Shown: positions 5,954 to 13,181 of the stretch, piece after piece
How the letters are laid out: each line of letters opens with the position of its first letter
Numbering within the stretch: position 1 is the stretch's first letter
Assembly: GCA_002431305.1 (NCBI GenBank)
Contig: DJEG01000076.1
Span: 1-13,181 of the forward strand
Length of the DNA: 13,181 nt
Reading direction: 5' to 3'
Source of the DNA: Ruminococcaceae bacterium UBA5904
Lineage (GTDB): Bacteria > Bacillota > Clostridia > Oscillospirales > Acutalibacteraceae
Position numbers and translations under genes: made by a program
Notes under the pieces: generated by a model
What the model saw: only the letters and a program-made list of their open reading frames with translations
The model's database searches: none
What the model was told of the DNA's origin: nothing

Positions 5954-6928
5954 ATGGATAAAAAATATAAATACTCCCTCGGAGTAGATATCGGCGGTAC
6001 AAAATGCGCCGTAATCCTCGGCAGAGGAGAATTTGTTTCGACAGACGGATTTATTTTAGACAGAATTGCATTTCCGACCGAAAAGGAACGCGGATGGGAA
6101 AGCGTTGTAAATGATATTATAAATTCAATAAAGGAGATTGCCGATAAGAACGGAGTCGATATTGAAAACGACGTCGTCGGCATAGGAATCAGCTGCGGAG
6201 GCCCTCTTGACAGCAAGCGCGGACTTATACAGTGTCCGCCGAACCTCCCCGACTGGGACAACGTTCCGATAGTCGATATGCTCGAAAATGAGTTTAAAAT
6301 AAAGGCTCATTTGCAGAACGACGCTAACGCCTGCTCTGTCGCTGAGTGGAAATTCGGCGCGGGCAGAGGATGCCGTAACATGATATTTTTAACGTTCGGA
6401 ACGGGACTCGGCGCAGGGCTCATTCTTGACGGAAAACTTTACTCGGGCACTAACGACATGGCGGGCGAGGTCGGTCATATCAGACTTACGGATTCGGGCC
6501 CCCTCGGCTATTCAAAATACGGTTCGTTCGAGGGCTACTGCTCGGGCGGAGGAATTAAGAATCTCGCCGAAATTATGAGGGAGAATACGGAATATTCGGA
6601 TTCGGATATATTAAAAGACAACGTTGAGCTTACTGCGGCGAATCTTGCAAAGTACGCAAAGAACGGCGATAAATTCTCATTGAGCGTTTACGATAAATGC
6701 GGTGAAATGCTCGGCAAGGGGCTCAGCATTCTTATCGACATATTAGCCCCCGAGAAAATCGTTATAGGCAGTATATTTGCCAGAAGCGGTGAGCTTCTTA
6801 AAGAAAAAATGTACGAGAATATAAAGAAAGAATCGCTCGGAGTTATTTCGAACGCATGCGAAATAGTACCCGCAGAATTAGGCGACAGAATAGGCGACTT
6901 CGCGGCATTGTCGCTTGCATTTTCATAA
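5954..6928 (+). CDS. ROK family sugar kinase lacking the usual zinc cysteines
   Basis: This 324-aa protein has the normal length of a ROK kinase and probably phosphorylates a hexose or hexosamine-like sugar with ATP in the cytosol. The ATP phosphate loop DIGGTKCAV is at 12-20, the catalytic Asp123 is in QNDANA (121-126), the second phosphate motif LTFGTGLGAG is at 146-155, and the sugar-binding GEVGH is at 171-175. In most ROK proteins a CxCGxxGCxE zinc motif follows this histidine; here the segment reads GPLGYSKYGSFEGYCSGGG (182-200), with all three motif cysteines absent and Glu193 kept. There is no N-terminal DNA-binding domain, so it is a kinase rather than a NagC/XylR-type repressor. AAGGAG lies 5 nt before the ATG. 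It heads an operon, with the isomerase start 13 bases after its stop. Substrate unknown. Confidence 0.9.
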   Translation: MDKKYKYSLGVDIGGTKCAVILGRGEFVSTDGFILDRIAFPTEKERGWESVVNDIINSIKEIADKNGVDIENDVVGIGISCGGPLDSKRGLIQCPPNLPDWDNVPIVDMLENEFKIKAHLQNDANACSVAEWKFGAGRGCRNMIFLTFGTGLGAGLILDGKLYSGTNDMAGEVGHIRLTDSGPLGYSKYGSFEGYCSGGGIKNLAEIMRENTEYSDSDILKDNVELTAANLAKYAKNGDKFSLSVYDKCGEMLGKGLSILIDILAPEKIVIGSIFARSGELLKEKMYENIKKESLGVISNACEIVPAELGDRIGDFAALSLAFS

Positions 6929-6941
6929 AGGAGAAAAAGAC

Positions 6942-7568
6942 ATGAACGTAAACGAAATATTTGAAGAATTGTTTGAAAGATATCCCGATTTGACCTCCTG
7001 CCGTGACGATATAAAAAAAGCGTACGAATTAATGCGCGTATGCTACGAAAACGGCGGTAAGGTCATGATATGCGGTAACGGCGGTTCCGCTGCCGACAGT
7101 GAGCATATCGCGGGGGAGCTTCTTAAAGGATTTAATTTGAAAAGGGAATTAAGCGATGAGGATAAATCAAAATTTGAGGATAAAACCATTGCCGATAATT
7201 TACAGTACGGTCTGCCTGCAATTTCACTTGTAAGTCAGACGGGACTCATGACCGCGTTTATGAACGACGTAAGCCCCGAGAACGTTTTTGCCCAGCAGGT
7301 CTACGCCTACGCTTCAAACGAAAACGACGTGCTGATAGCATTGAGCACCTCGGGCAATTCGAAAAATATTGTAAACGCAGTAATTACCGCGAGAGCAAAG
7401 GGAATCAAAACTGTTTCAATAACTGGTAGATCCGGCGGAAAGCTCAATTCATTATGCGACGTTACGATTAAAACGCCGTCGGACAGAACTTTCGTAATTC
7501 AGGAATATACGCTGCCCGTATATCACGCGCTGTGCGCCATGACGGAAGCGAATTTTTTCGATAAATAA
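6942..7568 (+). CDS. SIS-domain sugar-phosphate isomerase, GmhA-like
   Basis: This 208-aa single-SIS-domain protein aligns by eye with GmhA (sedoheptulose 7-phosphate isomerase). Phosphate-binding motifs are CGNGGSAAD (44-52) and STSGNSKNI (135-143). The residues matching the metal site of E. coli GmhA (His61, Glu65, Gln172, His180) are present as His55, Glu59, Gln187 and His195 with the same spacing within each pair. Compared with GmhA it carries about 20 extra residues between Glu59 and LPAIS (about 69-89), mostly charged. The start at 6942 is chosen because AAAGGAG lies 8 nt upstream; a longer in-frame start at 6915 would overlap the kinase. Because it sits between a sugar kinase and a glycosidase, it probably interconverts aldose- and ketose-phosphates in sugar catabolism rather than making heptose for a cell envelope, though the latter remains possible. 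Confidence 0.85.
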   Translation: MNVNEIFEELFERYPDLTSCRDDIKKAYELMRVCYENGGKVMICGNGGSAADSEHIAGELLKGFNLKRELSDEDKSKFEDKTIADNLQYGLPAISLVSQTGLMTAFMNDVSPENVFAQQVYAYASNENDVLIALSTSGNSKNIVNAVITARAKGIKTVSITGRSGGKLNSLCDVTIKTPSDRTFVIQEYTLPVYHALCAMTEANFFDK

Positions 7569-7580
7569 AGAGGTAAATAT

Positions 7581-10500
7581 ATGTTTTATAATAAAAATAA
7601 AGAGGCGAGCCTTTCCGATTCTCTTTTTAAGAATCCTTCGAGCGAATACAGAGGCACTCCGTTTTGGGCGTGGAACTGCAAGCTTGAAGAGAACGAACTT
7701 ATTCGTCAGATTGACATTTTTAAAGAAATGGGCTTCGGCGGATTCCATATGCACGTTCGTACCGGACTTGCAACGAAATATCTTTCCGACGAACACATGA
7801 ACGTTGTAACGTCCTGCGTCAAAAAAGCAAAAAAAGAGAACATGCTTGCTTATCTTTACGACGAGGACAGATGGCCGTCGGGTTTTGCGGGCGGTCTTGT
7901 AACTAAGAATGAAAAATACAGGGCAAGATGTCTCGTTTTCACTCCCGTTTCAAATGCCGAAGCCTGCGACGGAATCAACATAAACGATTCGAGAGCCGAG
8001 GGAGGCAGAAGCGGAAACGGAACGTTAATCGCATGCTATGACGTACAACTCGATTCGGACGGATATCTCGATTCTTATAAAAGAATAGATGAAAATCCCC
8101 CCGCCGAGGGCGTAAAATGGTACGCTTATCTTGAAGTACATACCCCGTCGGCATGGTTTAACAATCAGACGTACGTTGACACGCTTAACAAAGAAGCTAT
8201 CGAAAAGTTTATCGAAATAACTTACGAAACGTATAAAAAACATGTAGGAAACGAATTCTCGAAAACGATTCCGTCCATATTTACGGACGAACCCCAGTTT
8301 ACGAGAAAGAATACGTTAAAAAATTCGACGGATAAATCAGACGTCGTTATCCCCTGGACGGACGATATTCCCGAGACGTACAAGGCTTGTTACGGCGACG
8401 ACATTCTCGACAGCCTGCCGGAGCTTTTCTGGGAGAAAAGAGACGGTGTTTCGGTTGTTCGATATCATTATCACGACCATATTTCGGAGCGTTTCGCCTC
8501 CGCCTTTGCCGATACATGCGGTAAGTGGTGCCGTGAAAACGGACTTGCACTTACGGGTCACATGATGGAGGAGCCGACTCTGATGAGTCAGACGTCCGCT
8601 CTCGGCGACTGTATGCGTTCGTACAGAGGATTCGATATCCCCGGCATCGATATGCTTTGCCATAATTACGAGCTTACCACGGCGAAGCAGGCGCAGTCTG
8701 CCGTTCACCAGTACGGCAGGGAGGGTATGCTCTCCGAGCTTTACGGCGTAACGGGATGGGACTACGACTTCAGACATCATAAAATTCACGGAGACTGGCA
8801 GGCGGCGCTCGGCGTTACGGTGAGAGTTCCGCATCTTGCGTGGGTTTCCATGGAGGGCGAAGCAAAGCGCGACTATCCCGCGTCGATAAATTATCAGTCC
8901 CCGTGGTATAAGGAATATAAATATATAGAGGATCATTTCTCCCGCGTACACACAGCCATGACGAGGGGAAAGCCCGTTGTACGAGTCGGCGTAATTCATC
9001 CCGTCGAAAGCTTCTGGCTTCATTTCGGCCCCAACGATAAGACCGCGCTCAAACGTCAGACTCTCGATTCGAATTTTCAGACGTTTACACGCTGGATGCT
9101 CGACGGAAGCGTTGATTTTGACTTTATATGCGAGTCGCTTCTGCCCTCTCAGTGCGAAAAGGGTTCGGCTCCTCTTAAAGTCGGTAAAATGGCGTACGAT
9201 GTTATCATAGTTCCCGGGTGCGAAACATTGAGAGACACGACGTTTGACAGACTCGAAAAATTCAAATCGGACGGAGGCAGGCTCGTTATTATGGGCAGTA
9301 CTCCCGTATACGAAAACGCGGTCAGAACCGACAGGGGAGCAAAACTTTCCGACGGTGCGGTCAATATTGCGTTTGACAGATTCGCGCTTCTTGACTCGCT
9401 CGGCGACGTAAGGGACGTTACAATAAGAGATATCGACGGTACTCTTACGGATAATTTAATATATCAGTTAAGACGCGACAGCGACTGCGACTGGCTGTTT
9501 GTCGCTCATTCGTCAGACCCCGATACGTTCGACGCGGTAATTTACGACGACGTTGCAATAACCGTGCCGGGATATAAAACCGTTTACGTTTACGATACGT
9601 TAAGCGGTGAAATAAGAAAAGCCGATTACGAGTATAAGAATAACTCTACCGTAATAAGACACAGAATTCACTCATGCGATTCGCTGTTATTAAAACTCGA
9701 AAACAAAAAGAGCGAATGTGATTTTATTTCCGATAAAAAGAACGAGGGGAAGATTTACCCCCTTAACGAGTTTGTCGATTATGAATTGAGCGAAAAGAAC
9801 GTACTTTTGCTCGATATGGCTCAGTTTAGAGTCGACTCGGGCGAGTGGCAGGACAGAGAAGAGATATTGAGAGCCAATAATAAAGCGCGTCTTGCAATCG
9901 GGCTTAAAAAGCAGACTGGCAACGTCGCCCAGCCGTGGGTTATGGGAGAAGTGAAAAACGAGCATACAATCTCATTCAGATTTACCGTTCACTCCGCGAT
10001 TGAGGTTAAAGACGCTCTATTTGCCGTCGAAAACGCCCAGACCGCGGAAATAACCGTAAACGGCAAAAAAATCGACAATACCCCAGTCGGATTCTTCTGC
10101 GACAAGTCGATCGACACCGTAAAACTTCCCGTTCTTCATAAGGGCGATAATATAATAGAACTTACCCTGCCCTTAGGAGAGACGACGAGCGCGGAGTGGT
10201 GCTATATTCTCGGCGATTTCGGCGTTAAAGTCAGCGGAACATACTCGGAAATTATTGAAAGAAGCGAAAAAGTTTCGTTCTCCGACCTTGTTAATCAGGG
10301 CTTCCCGTTCTACGGCGGAGAGATTACATATAAATTCGACGTCGAGACAAAAAACGGATTTATGGATATCAATATCCCGCTGTACAGGGGGGCGGTCATG
10401 AAAGTATTTGTTGACGGCGAGGACAGGGGATATATATGCGGTTCTCCGTTTGAGCTTTATGTCGGCGGACTGTCCGACGGCGTTCATAAGGTCGAGATTA

Positions 10501-10664
10501 AATTATTCATACACAGATATAACTGCTTCGGCGCGGTTCATAATACGTATGAAAATCACTCTCACTACGGCCCCGACGGCTGGCGTACAAAGGACTGGCA
10601 TTTCAGTTACGAATATATTTTACGCAGAACGGGTATATATTCCTCGCCGAGAATTAAAGTTTAA
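7581..10664 (+). CDS. Large intracellular glycoside hydrolase, distantly GH106-like
   Basis: This 1027-aa protein has no signal peptide and should act in the cytosol on an imported glycoside. Its N-terminal half looks like a TIM-barrel glycosidase of the kind annotated near GH106 (alpha-L-rhamnosidase): EYRGTPFWAWN (22-32), GGFHMHVRTGL (53-63), YDEDRWPSGFAGG (93-105), FTDEPQF (234-240), TGHMMEEP (325-332) and SELYGVTGWDYDF (385-397). Glu237 and Glu386 are candidate catalytic acids by position only. A Rossmann-like or beta-galactosidase-trimerisation-like segment follows (about 465-580, VIIVPGCETL and GGRLVIMGSTPV). Beta-sandwich, sugar-binding-like modules occupy roughly 760-1020. AAAGAGG lies 7 nt upstream of the ATG and overlaps the isomerase stop, so it is the third gene of the operon. 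Family assignment is from memory of the motif pattern; rhamnose specificity is not shown. Confidence 0.8.
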   Translation: MFYNKNKEASLSDSLFKNPSSEYRGTPFWAWNCKLEENELIRQIDIFKEMGFGGFHMHVRTGLATKYLSDEHMNVVTSCVKKAKKENMLAYLYDEDRWPSGFAGGLVTKNEKYRARCLVFTPVSNAEACDGININDSRAEGGRSGNGTLIACYDVQLDSDGYLDSYKRIDENPPAEGVKWYAYLEVHTPSAWFNNQTYVDTLNKEAIEKFIEITYETYKKHVGNEFSKTIPSIFTDEPQFTRKNTLKNSTDKSDVVIPWTDDIPETYKACYGDDILDSLPELFWEKRDGVSVVRYHYHDHISERFASAFADTCGKWCRENGLALTGHMMEEPTLMSQTSALGDCMRSYRGFDIPGIDMLCHNYELTTAKQAQSAVHQYGREGMLSELYGVTGWDYDFRHHKIHGDWQAALGVTVRVPHLAWVSMEGEAKRDYPASINYQSPWYKEYKYIEDHFSRVHTAMTRGKPVVRVGVIHPVESFWLHFGPNDKTALKRQTLDSNFQTFTRWMLDGSVDFDFICESLLPSQCEKGSAPLKVGKMAYDVIIVPGCETLRDTTFDRLEKFKSDGGRLVIMGSTPVYENAVRTDRGAKLSDGAVNIAFDRFALLDSLGDVRDVTIRDIDGTLTDNLIYQLRRDSDCDWLFVAHSSDPDTFDAVIYDDVAITVPGYKTVYVYDTLSGEIRKADYEYKNNSTVIRHRIHSCDSLLLKLENKKSECDFISDKKNEGKIYPLNEFVDYELSEKNVLLLDMAQFRVDSGEWQDREEILRANNKARLAIGLKKQTGNVAQPWVMGEVKNEHTISFRFTVHSAIEVKDALFAVENAQTAEITVNGKKIDNTPVGFFCDKSIDTVKLPVLHKGDNIIELTLPLGETTSAEWCYILGDFGVKVSGTYSEIIERSEKVSFSDLVNQGFPFYGGEITYKFDVETKNGFMDINIPLYRGAVMKVFVDGEDRGYICGSPFELYVGGLSDGVHKVEIKLFIHRYNCFGAVHNTYENHSHYGPDGWRTKDWHFSYEYILRRTGIYSSPRIKV

Positions 10665-10676
10665 TATTAAATTTTA

Positions 10677-10708
10677 AAAAAGAGGCTCCGTCGAAAGAGC
10701 CTCTTTTT
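10677..10708. terminator. Intrinsic terminator after the glycosidase operon
   Basis: A perfect stem of about 12 bp, with a GAGGCTC core at 10682-10688 pairing with 10697-10703 and A/T flanks, encloses an 8-nt loop and runs into a T tract. It starts 12 bases past the glycosidase stop. The upstream A run makes it potentially bidirectional. Confidence 0.9.
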
Positions 10709-10895
10709 ATGTTATATGTAATTGAAATAATCGTCAAAAATGATGTTAATGTAAATAAATTGTAAAAATATTAATGTTTATTCGACATATGTAACAAAAT
10801 TTACGCACAAATTAAAAATATTTAATATATTCACAGATTGTTAATTGCAATTTAGTTTATATTCAGTTAATATTTCTGTGAAAGGGCGTGTATGT

Positions 10896-12479
10896 ATGAT
10901 AGATATAAAGAAATTACCGAGAGCCGAAAAGGCTTCCGACGTCGGCGTTGACTCTGACGTTGTACGTGAATTCCTTGACGTTCTCGACGGGAAAAAACTT
11001 AATATGCACTCTGTTATGGTTTTAAGACACGGCAAGGTTGCCGCCGAGTGCTGCTGGGCTCCGTATAAGGCGGATAAGCCCATGTCCATGTTTTCGTTTT
11101 CAAAGGGAATTACCGCTACGGCGATAGGAATAGCTGTCGGCGAGGGGCTTTTGTCGCTGTCGGATAAGATGATAGATTATTTTCCGTTTGAGTGCAAAAC
11201 GAAGAGAGACCGCGAACGTTACGCAAAGGTAACGGTTTACGACGTTATCACACACAGAAGCGGTAAGAAAATTCCCGTTATATACGACAGCCAGGAGAAC
11301 AGATGGGACGAACTTTGGCTCAACGCTCCGTTTAAGGACGAGCCGGGTACGAAGTTTAATTATTTGAGCGAGAATACGTATATGCTCTCAAAACTTCTTA
11401 CAAAACTTACGGGACAGACGGTTTCCGAATATCTTACGCCGAGACTTTTTGAACCGCTCGGAATCGACGTTCCGTTTTGGGAGAAAGACCACGACGGGTG
11501 CGACGCGGGCGGATGGGGAGCGTTCATGACGCTTGAAGATATCGCGAAAATCGGACAGTGCTACTTACAGCACGGCGAATGGGACGGCAGACAGATCATT
11601 CCCGCAGACTGGATACAGCAGGCGACCGAACCGCACGTTGCAAAGGTTCCGTCTATATTTAACAAGGATACGGGCTACGGCTATCAGCTTTTCGTTCAGC
11701 CGGAGAGAGGAACGTATTCGTTCAACGGACTTTACGGTCAGTTTGTAGTCGTTTATCCCGAATATGACGCGGTATTTGCGTGTACCTCGGGCGAGTGCGA
11801 CGAGAACACGTTTATACATATTCTCAACGAGTATTTCCCGAAGGCGTTTCAGTCAGGTAAAATGCCCGAAAATGACAATGAACTTTTGGCTGCCGTTGCG
11901 CACAGAGCCGACCCGTACGTTGCAAAGGCTGTCAGAAACGAGAGCAGAGAACTCTATCTTAAAAATAAGCATATTAAGATAGAGGGCGATAATTCTTATG
12001 CCGGAATCATAGGTCCCAGTACGACGTTTATGCTCTCTAAGCGTTCGGGATGCATTAACGATATCTGCCTTGATTTCGAGGGAGATATTCTTAAAATGTC
12101 GTTTGTCGAATCCGACTGCGGAGAACAGACTATTGATGTCGGTCTTGCGGGGGAGCGAATTTACTCTGAAATTATGATTTCGGGTATCGGCTTTGAAGTA
12201 GCTTCCAGCGCGACATGGAACGAAAAGGGCGACGAACTCACCGTTACGATAGTTCCGCTCGGTTCCGCGCAGGAGAGAATAATGAAATTTATTTTCGACG
12301 GCGAAAACGTTAAAATCAAAGCATATGCAAATCCCGGATTTTACGAGCTGTTTAACTTCTATCTCATGTTTAACGGCGTTAAGGCTGTCCCGCCCCTTAA
12401 AGTTGCAACAAAACTTTTCGGCGTGTATGCGGATCACATGTATAATCCGAACTATAAGGGAACCATTGAAATGAATTAA
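10896..12479 (+). CDS. Beta-lactamase-fold serine hydrolase with C-terminal extension
   Basis: This 527-aa member of the class C beta-lactamase/penicillin-binding-protein-like (PF00144-type) family has its nucleophile motif SFSK at 67-70 (Ser67, Lys70), followed by GIT. The second motif reads FNYLSENTYMLS (154-165), a Y-x-S form rather than the class C Y-S-N. The third-motif position has FNGLYGQ (276-282) in place of KTG. The domain ends near residue 320, and about 200 further residues form a beta-rich tail I cannot assign. I see no signal peptide or membrane anchor, so it is more likely a cytosolic esterase or amidase-like hydrolase than a resistance beta-lactamase. The start at 10896 is preceded by AAAGGG 9 nt upstream; an upstream in-frame ATG at 10845 lacks a good site. 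No convincing promoter is seen in the AT-rich 187-base gap before it. Confidence 0.85.
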   Translation: MIDIKKLPRAEKASDVGVDSDVVREFLDVLDGKKLNMHSVMVLRHGKVAAECCWAPYKADKPMSMFSFSKGITATAIGIAVGEGLLSLSDKMIDYFPFECKTKRDRERYAKVTVYDVITHRSGKKIPVIYDSQENRWDELWLNAPFKDEPGTKFNYLSENTYMLSKLLTKLTGQTVSEYLTPRLFEPLGIDVPFWEKDHDGCDAGGWGAFMTLEDIAKIGQCYLQHGEWDGRQIIPADWIQQATEPHVAKVPSIFNKDTGYGYQLFVQPERGTYSFNGLYGQFVVVYPEYDAVFACTSGECDENTFIHILNEYFPKAFQSGKMPENDNELLAAVAHRADPYVAKAVRNESRELYLKNKHIKIEGDNSYAGIIGPSTTFMLSKRSGCINDICLDFEGDILKMSFVESDCGEQTIDVGLAGERIYSEIMISGIGFEVASSATWNEKGDELTVTIVPLGSAQERIMKFIFDGENVKIKAYANPGFYELFNFYLMFNGVKAVPPLKVATKLFGVYADHMYNPNYKGTIEMN

Positions 12480-12510
12480 ATTTTAATAAAGACTGTTTTA
12501 TTCGGTGCGG

Positions 12511-12547
12511 AAACTGTTTTTTTTGCATGGAATGAGACAGTTTTTTT
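12511..12547 (+). terminator. Weak candidate terminator after the serine hydrolase
   Basis: AAACTGT (12511-12517) and ACAGTTT (12537-12543) form a 7-bp stem with a 19-nt loop ending in a T tract. A related ACTGTTTTA at 12492-12500 makes the area a set of degenerate ACTGTTTT repeats. The stem is much weaker than the other terminators in this window. Confidence 0.35.
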
Positions 12548-12631
12548 ATTTACACATATAAAAAAACAGAAAAATATTGTCCGAAAAAACTCTCTTTGAT
12601 GACGAAATAAAATAAAAAATAATCGATATTG

Positions 12632-12660
12632 TTGAGAATATGGTATTTTTATGCTACAAT
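12632..12660 (+). promoter_or_regulatory. Extended -10 promoter for hsdM
   Basis: TTGAGA (12632-12637), a 17-bp spacer and TACAAT (12655-12660) are preceded by TG at 12652-12653. The start near 12667 leaves a leader of about 23 nt containing AAAGGAG (12676-12682). Confidence 0.75.
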
Positions 12661-12689
12661 ACTGTTATTCATCCTAAAGGAGTTTCGTC

Positions 12690-13181
12690 ATGGCTACTAT
12701 AAAGAAAGATTCGGATAGAGAAGAATTATTCCGACGCATATACAAAATAGCAACCGACCTTGTTCATGCGGGGCATGTTGCCGAGTGGGATTTTAAATCT
12801 TATGTACTCGGTACGATGTTTTACCGCTATATTTCGGAAAACTTCACTTCATATGTAAATTCTAATGAACGTGAGGCCGGAGATGAAAATTTTGACTATG
12901 CCAAGATGTCAGACGCAGAGGCGGAACCTGCCCGAGAGGGGTTAGTGCAGGAAAAAGGTTTTTTTATTTTACCCTCTGAGTTGTTCTGCAATGTCCTTGC
13001 CGGTGCGGATAAGGACGAAAATCTGAACGAAACGCTGGAACGCGTATTCAACCACATTGAAAGCAGTGCTGCCAGCGGAGAAGCGGAAAATGACTTTGCG
13101 GGGCTGTTTGATGATTTTGATGTTAACAGTAAGGCTATCGGGGAAACTGTCGCAAAGCGCAATAAAGTACTGGTTGAACTT
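12690..13181 (+). CDS. hsdM: Type I restriction-modification methyltransferase HsdM, N-terminal part
   Basis: An open frame of exactly 164 codons runs from the ATG at 12690 to the window edge with no stop. The protein matches the N-terminal helical domain of type I modification subunits: ELFRRIYKIATDL (12-24), then AEWDFKSYVLGTMFYRYISEN (31-51), and GFFILPSELF (90-99). The S-adenosylmethionine and NPPF motifs would lie beyond the window, so catalytic competence cannot be judged. HsdM joins HsdS to recognise and N6-adenine-methylate a bipartite site, and with HsdR to restrict foreign DNA. AAAGGAG lies 7 nt upstream and a separate promoter precedes it. Arginine codons are 7 CGN to 1 AGA, whereas the acyl ligase uses 16 AGA/AGG to 5 CGN, consistent with horizontal acquisition. 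The hsdS and hsdR genes are expected to the right. Confidence 0.9.
   Translation, partial: MATIKKDSDREELFRRIYKIATDLVHAGHVAEWDFKSYVLGTMFYRYISENFTSYVNSNEREAGDENFDYAKMSDAEAEPAREGLVQEKGFFILPSELFCNVLAGADKDENLNETLERVFNHIESSAASGEAENDFAGLFDDFDVNSKAIGETVAKRNKVLVEL

Noticed and set aside
8337..9023. A 228-codon open frame on the minus strand inside the glycosidase gene
   Set aside because: It is fully antisense to a clear large enzyme, shows no recognisable domain and has no ribosome binding site with promoter. It is a by-product of the coding bias of the real gene.
10709..10895. Promoter built from TTGCAA at 10845-10850 and TAATAT at 10868-10873
   Set aside because: The start would fall on the ribosome binding site itself, leaving no leader, and the -10 is poor. 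No better promoter was found in this gap.
11853..12437. A 194-codon minus-strand frame inside the serine hydrolase tail
   Set aside because: It is antisense to a continuous gene frame, with no start signals and no domain features.
12896..13162. An 88-codon minus-strand frame at the right edge
   Set aside because: It is antisense to the open hsdM frame, which has strong family motifs, a promoter and a ribosome binding site.

Overview
The window looks like chromosome from an anaerobic, gut-type low-GC Firmicute (Clostridia, Oscillospiraceae/Lachnospiraceae-like). This is inferred from strong GGAG-type ribosome binding sites, several near-consensus sigma-A promoters with 17-bp spacers, very AT-rich intergenic DNA, AGA-dominated arginine codons and the protein families present. 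No rRNA, tRNA, CRISPR array, transposase or phage gene is visible. The genus cannot be fixed from the sequence alone.

Layout, left to right. (1) A bidirectional terminator is followed by a small minus-strand gene for a helical, charged 69-aa protein of unknown function. It is divergent from a hemolysin III/TrhA-type seven-helix membrane protein. The 315-bp gap between them has a perfect-consensus promoter for the small gene and a cluster of ATAAAC/GTTTAT hexamers, including two near-identical 13-bp palindromes about 155 bp apart. (2) A cytoplasmic HSL-type alpha/beta hydrolase, with its own extended -10 promoter, converges on a secreted calcineurin-like metallophosphoesterase across a bidirectional terminator. 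(3) Divergent from the phosphoesterase is a two-gene operon: a long-chain-type acyl-AMP ligase and a stand-alone acyl carrier protein. Its promoter overlaps a perfect 7-bp inverted repeat. (4) A tightly spaced three-gene operon encodes a ROK sugar kinase lacking the usual zinc cysteines, a GmhA-like SIS isomerase with the metal site intact and a 20-residue insertion, and a 1027-aa cytoplasmic glycosidase distantly like GH106. (5) A single gene encodes a beta-lactamase-fold serine hydrolase with a C-terminal extension. (6) At the right edge, behind its own promoter, is the first 164 codons of a type I restriction-modification methyltransferase (hsdM), cut by the window end, with arginine codon use unlike that of its neighbours.

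How the genes may work together. The ROK kinase, SIS isomerase and glycosidase look like one intracellular pathway: release a sugar from an imported glycoside, phosphorylate it, isomerise it. No transporter or dedicated regulator is present in the window, and the substrate is unknown. The ligase and ACP look like a unit that activates a carboxylic acid and loads it onto a carrier. The remaining genes appear to be independent housekeeping or accessory units. The hsdM gene probably opens a restriction-modification or defence locus lying outside the window.
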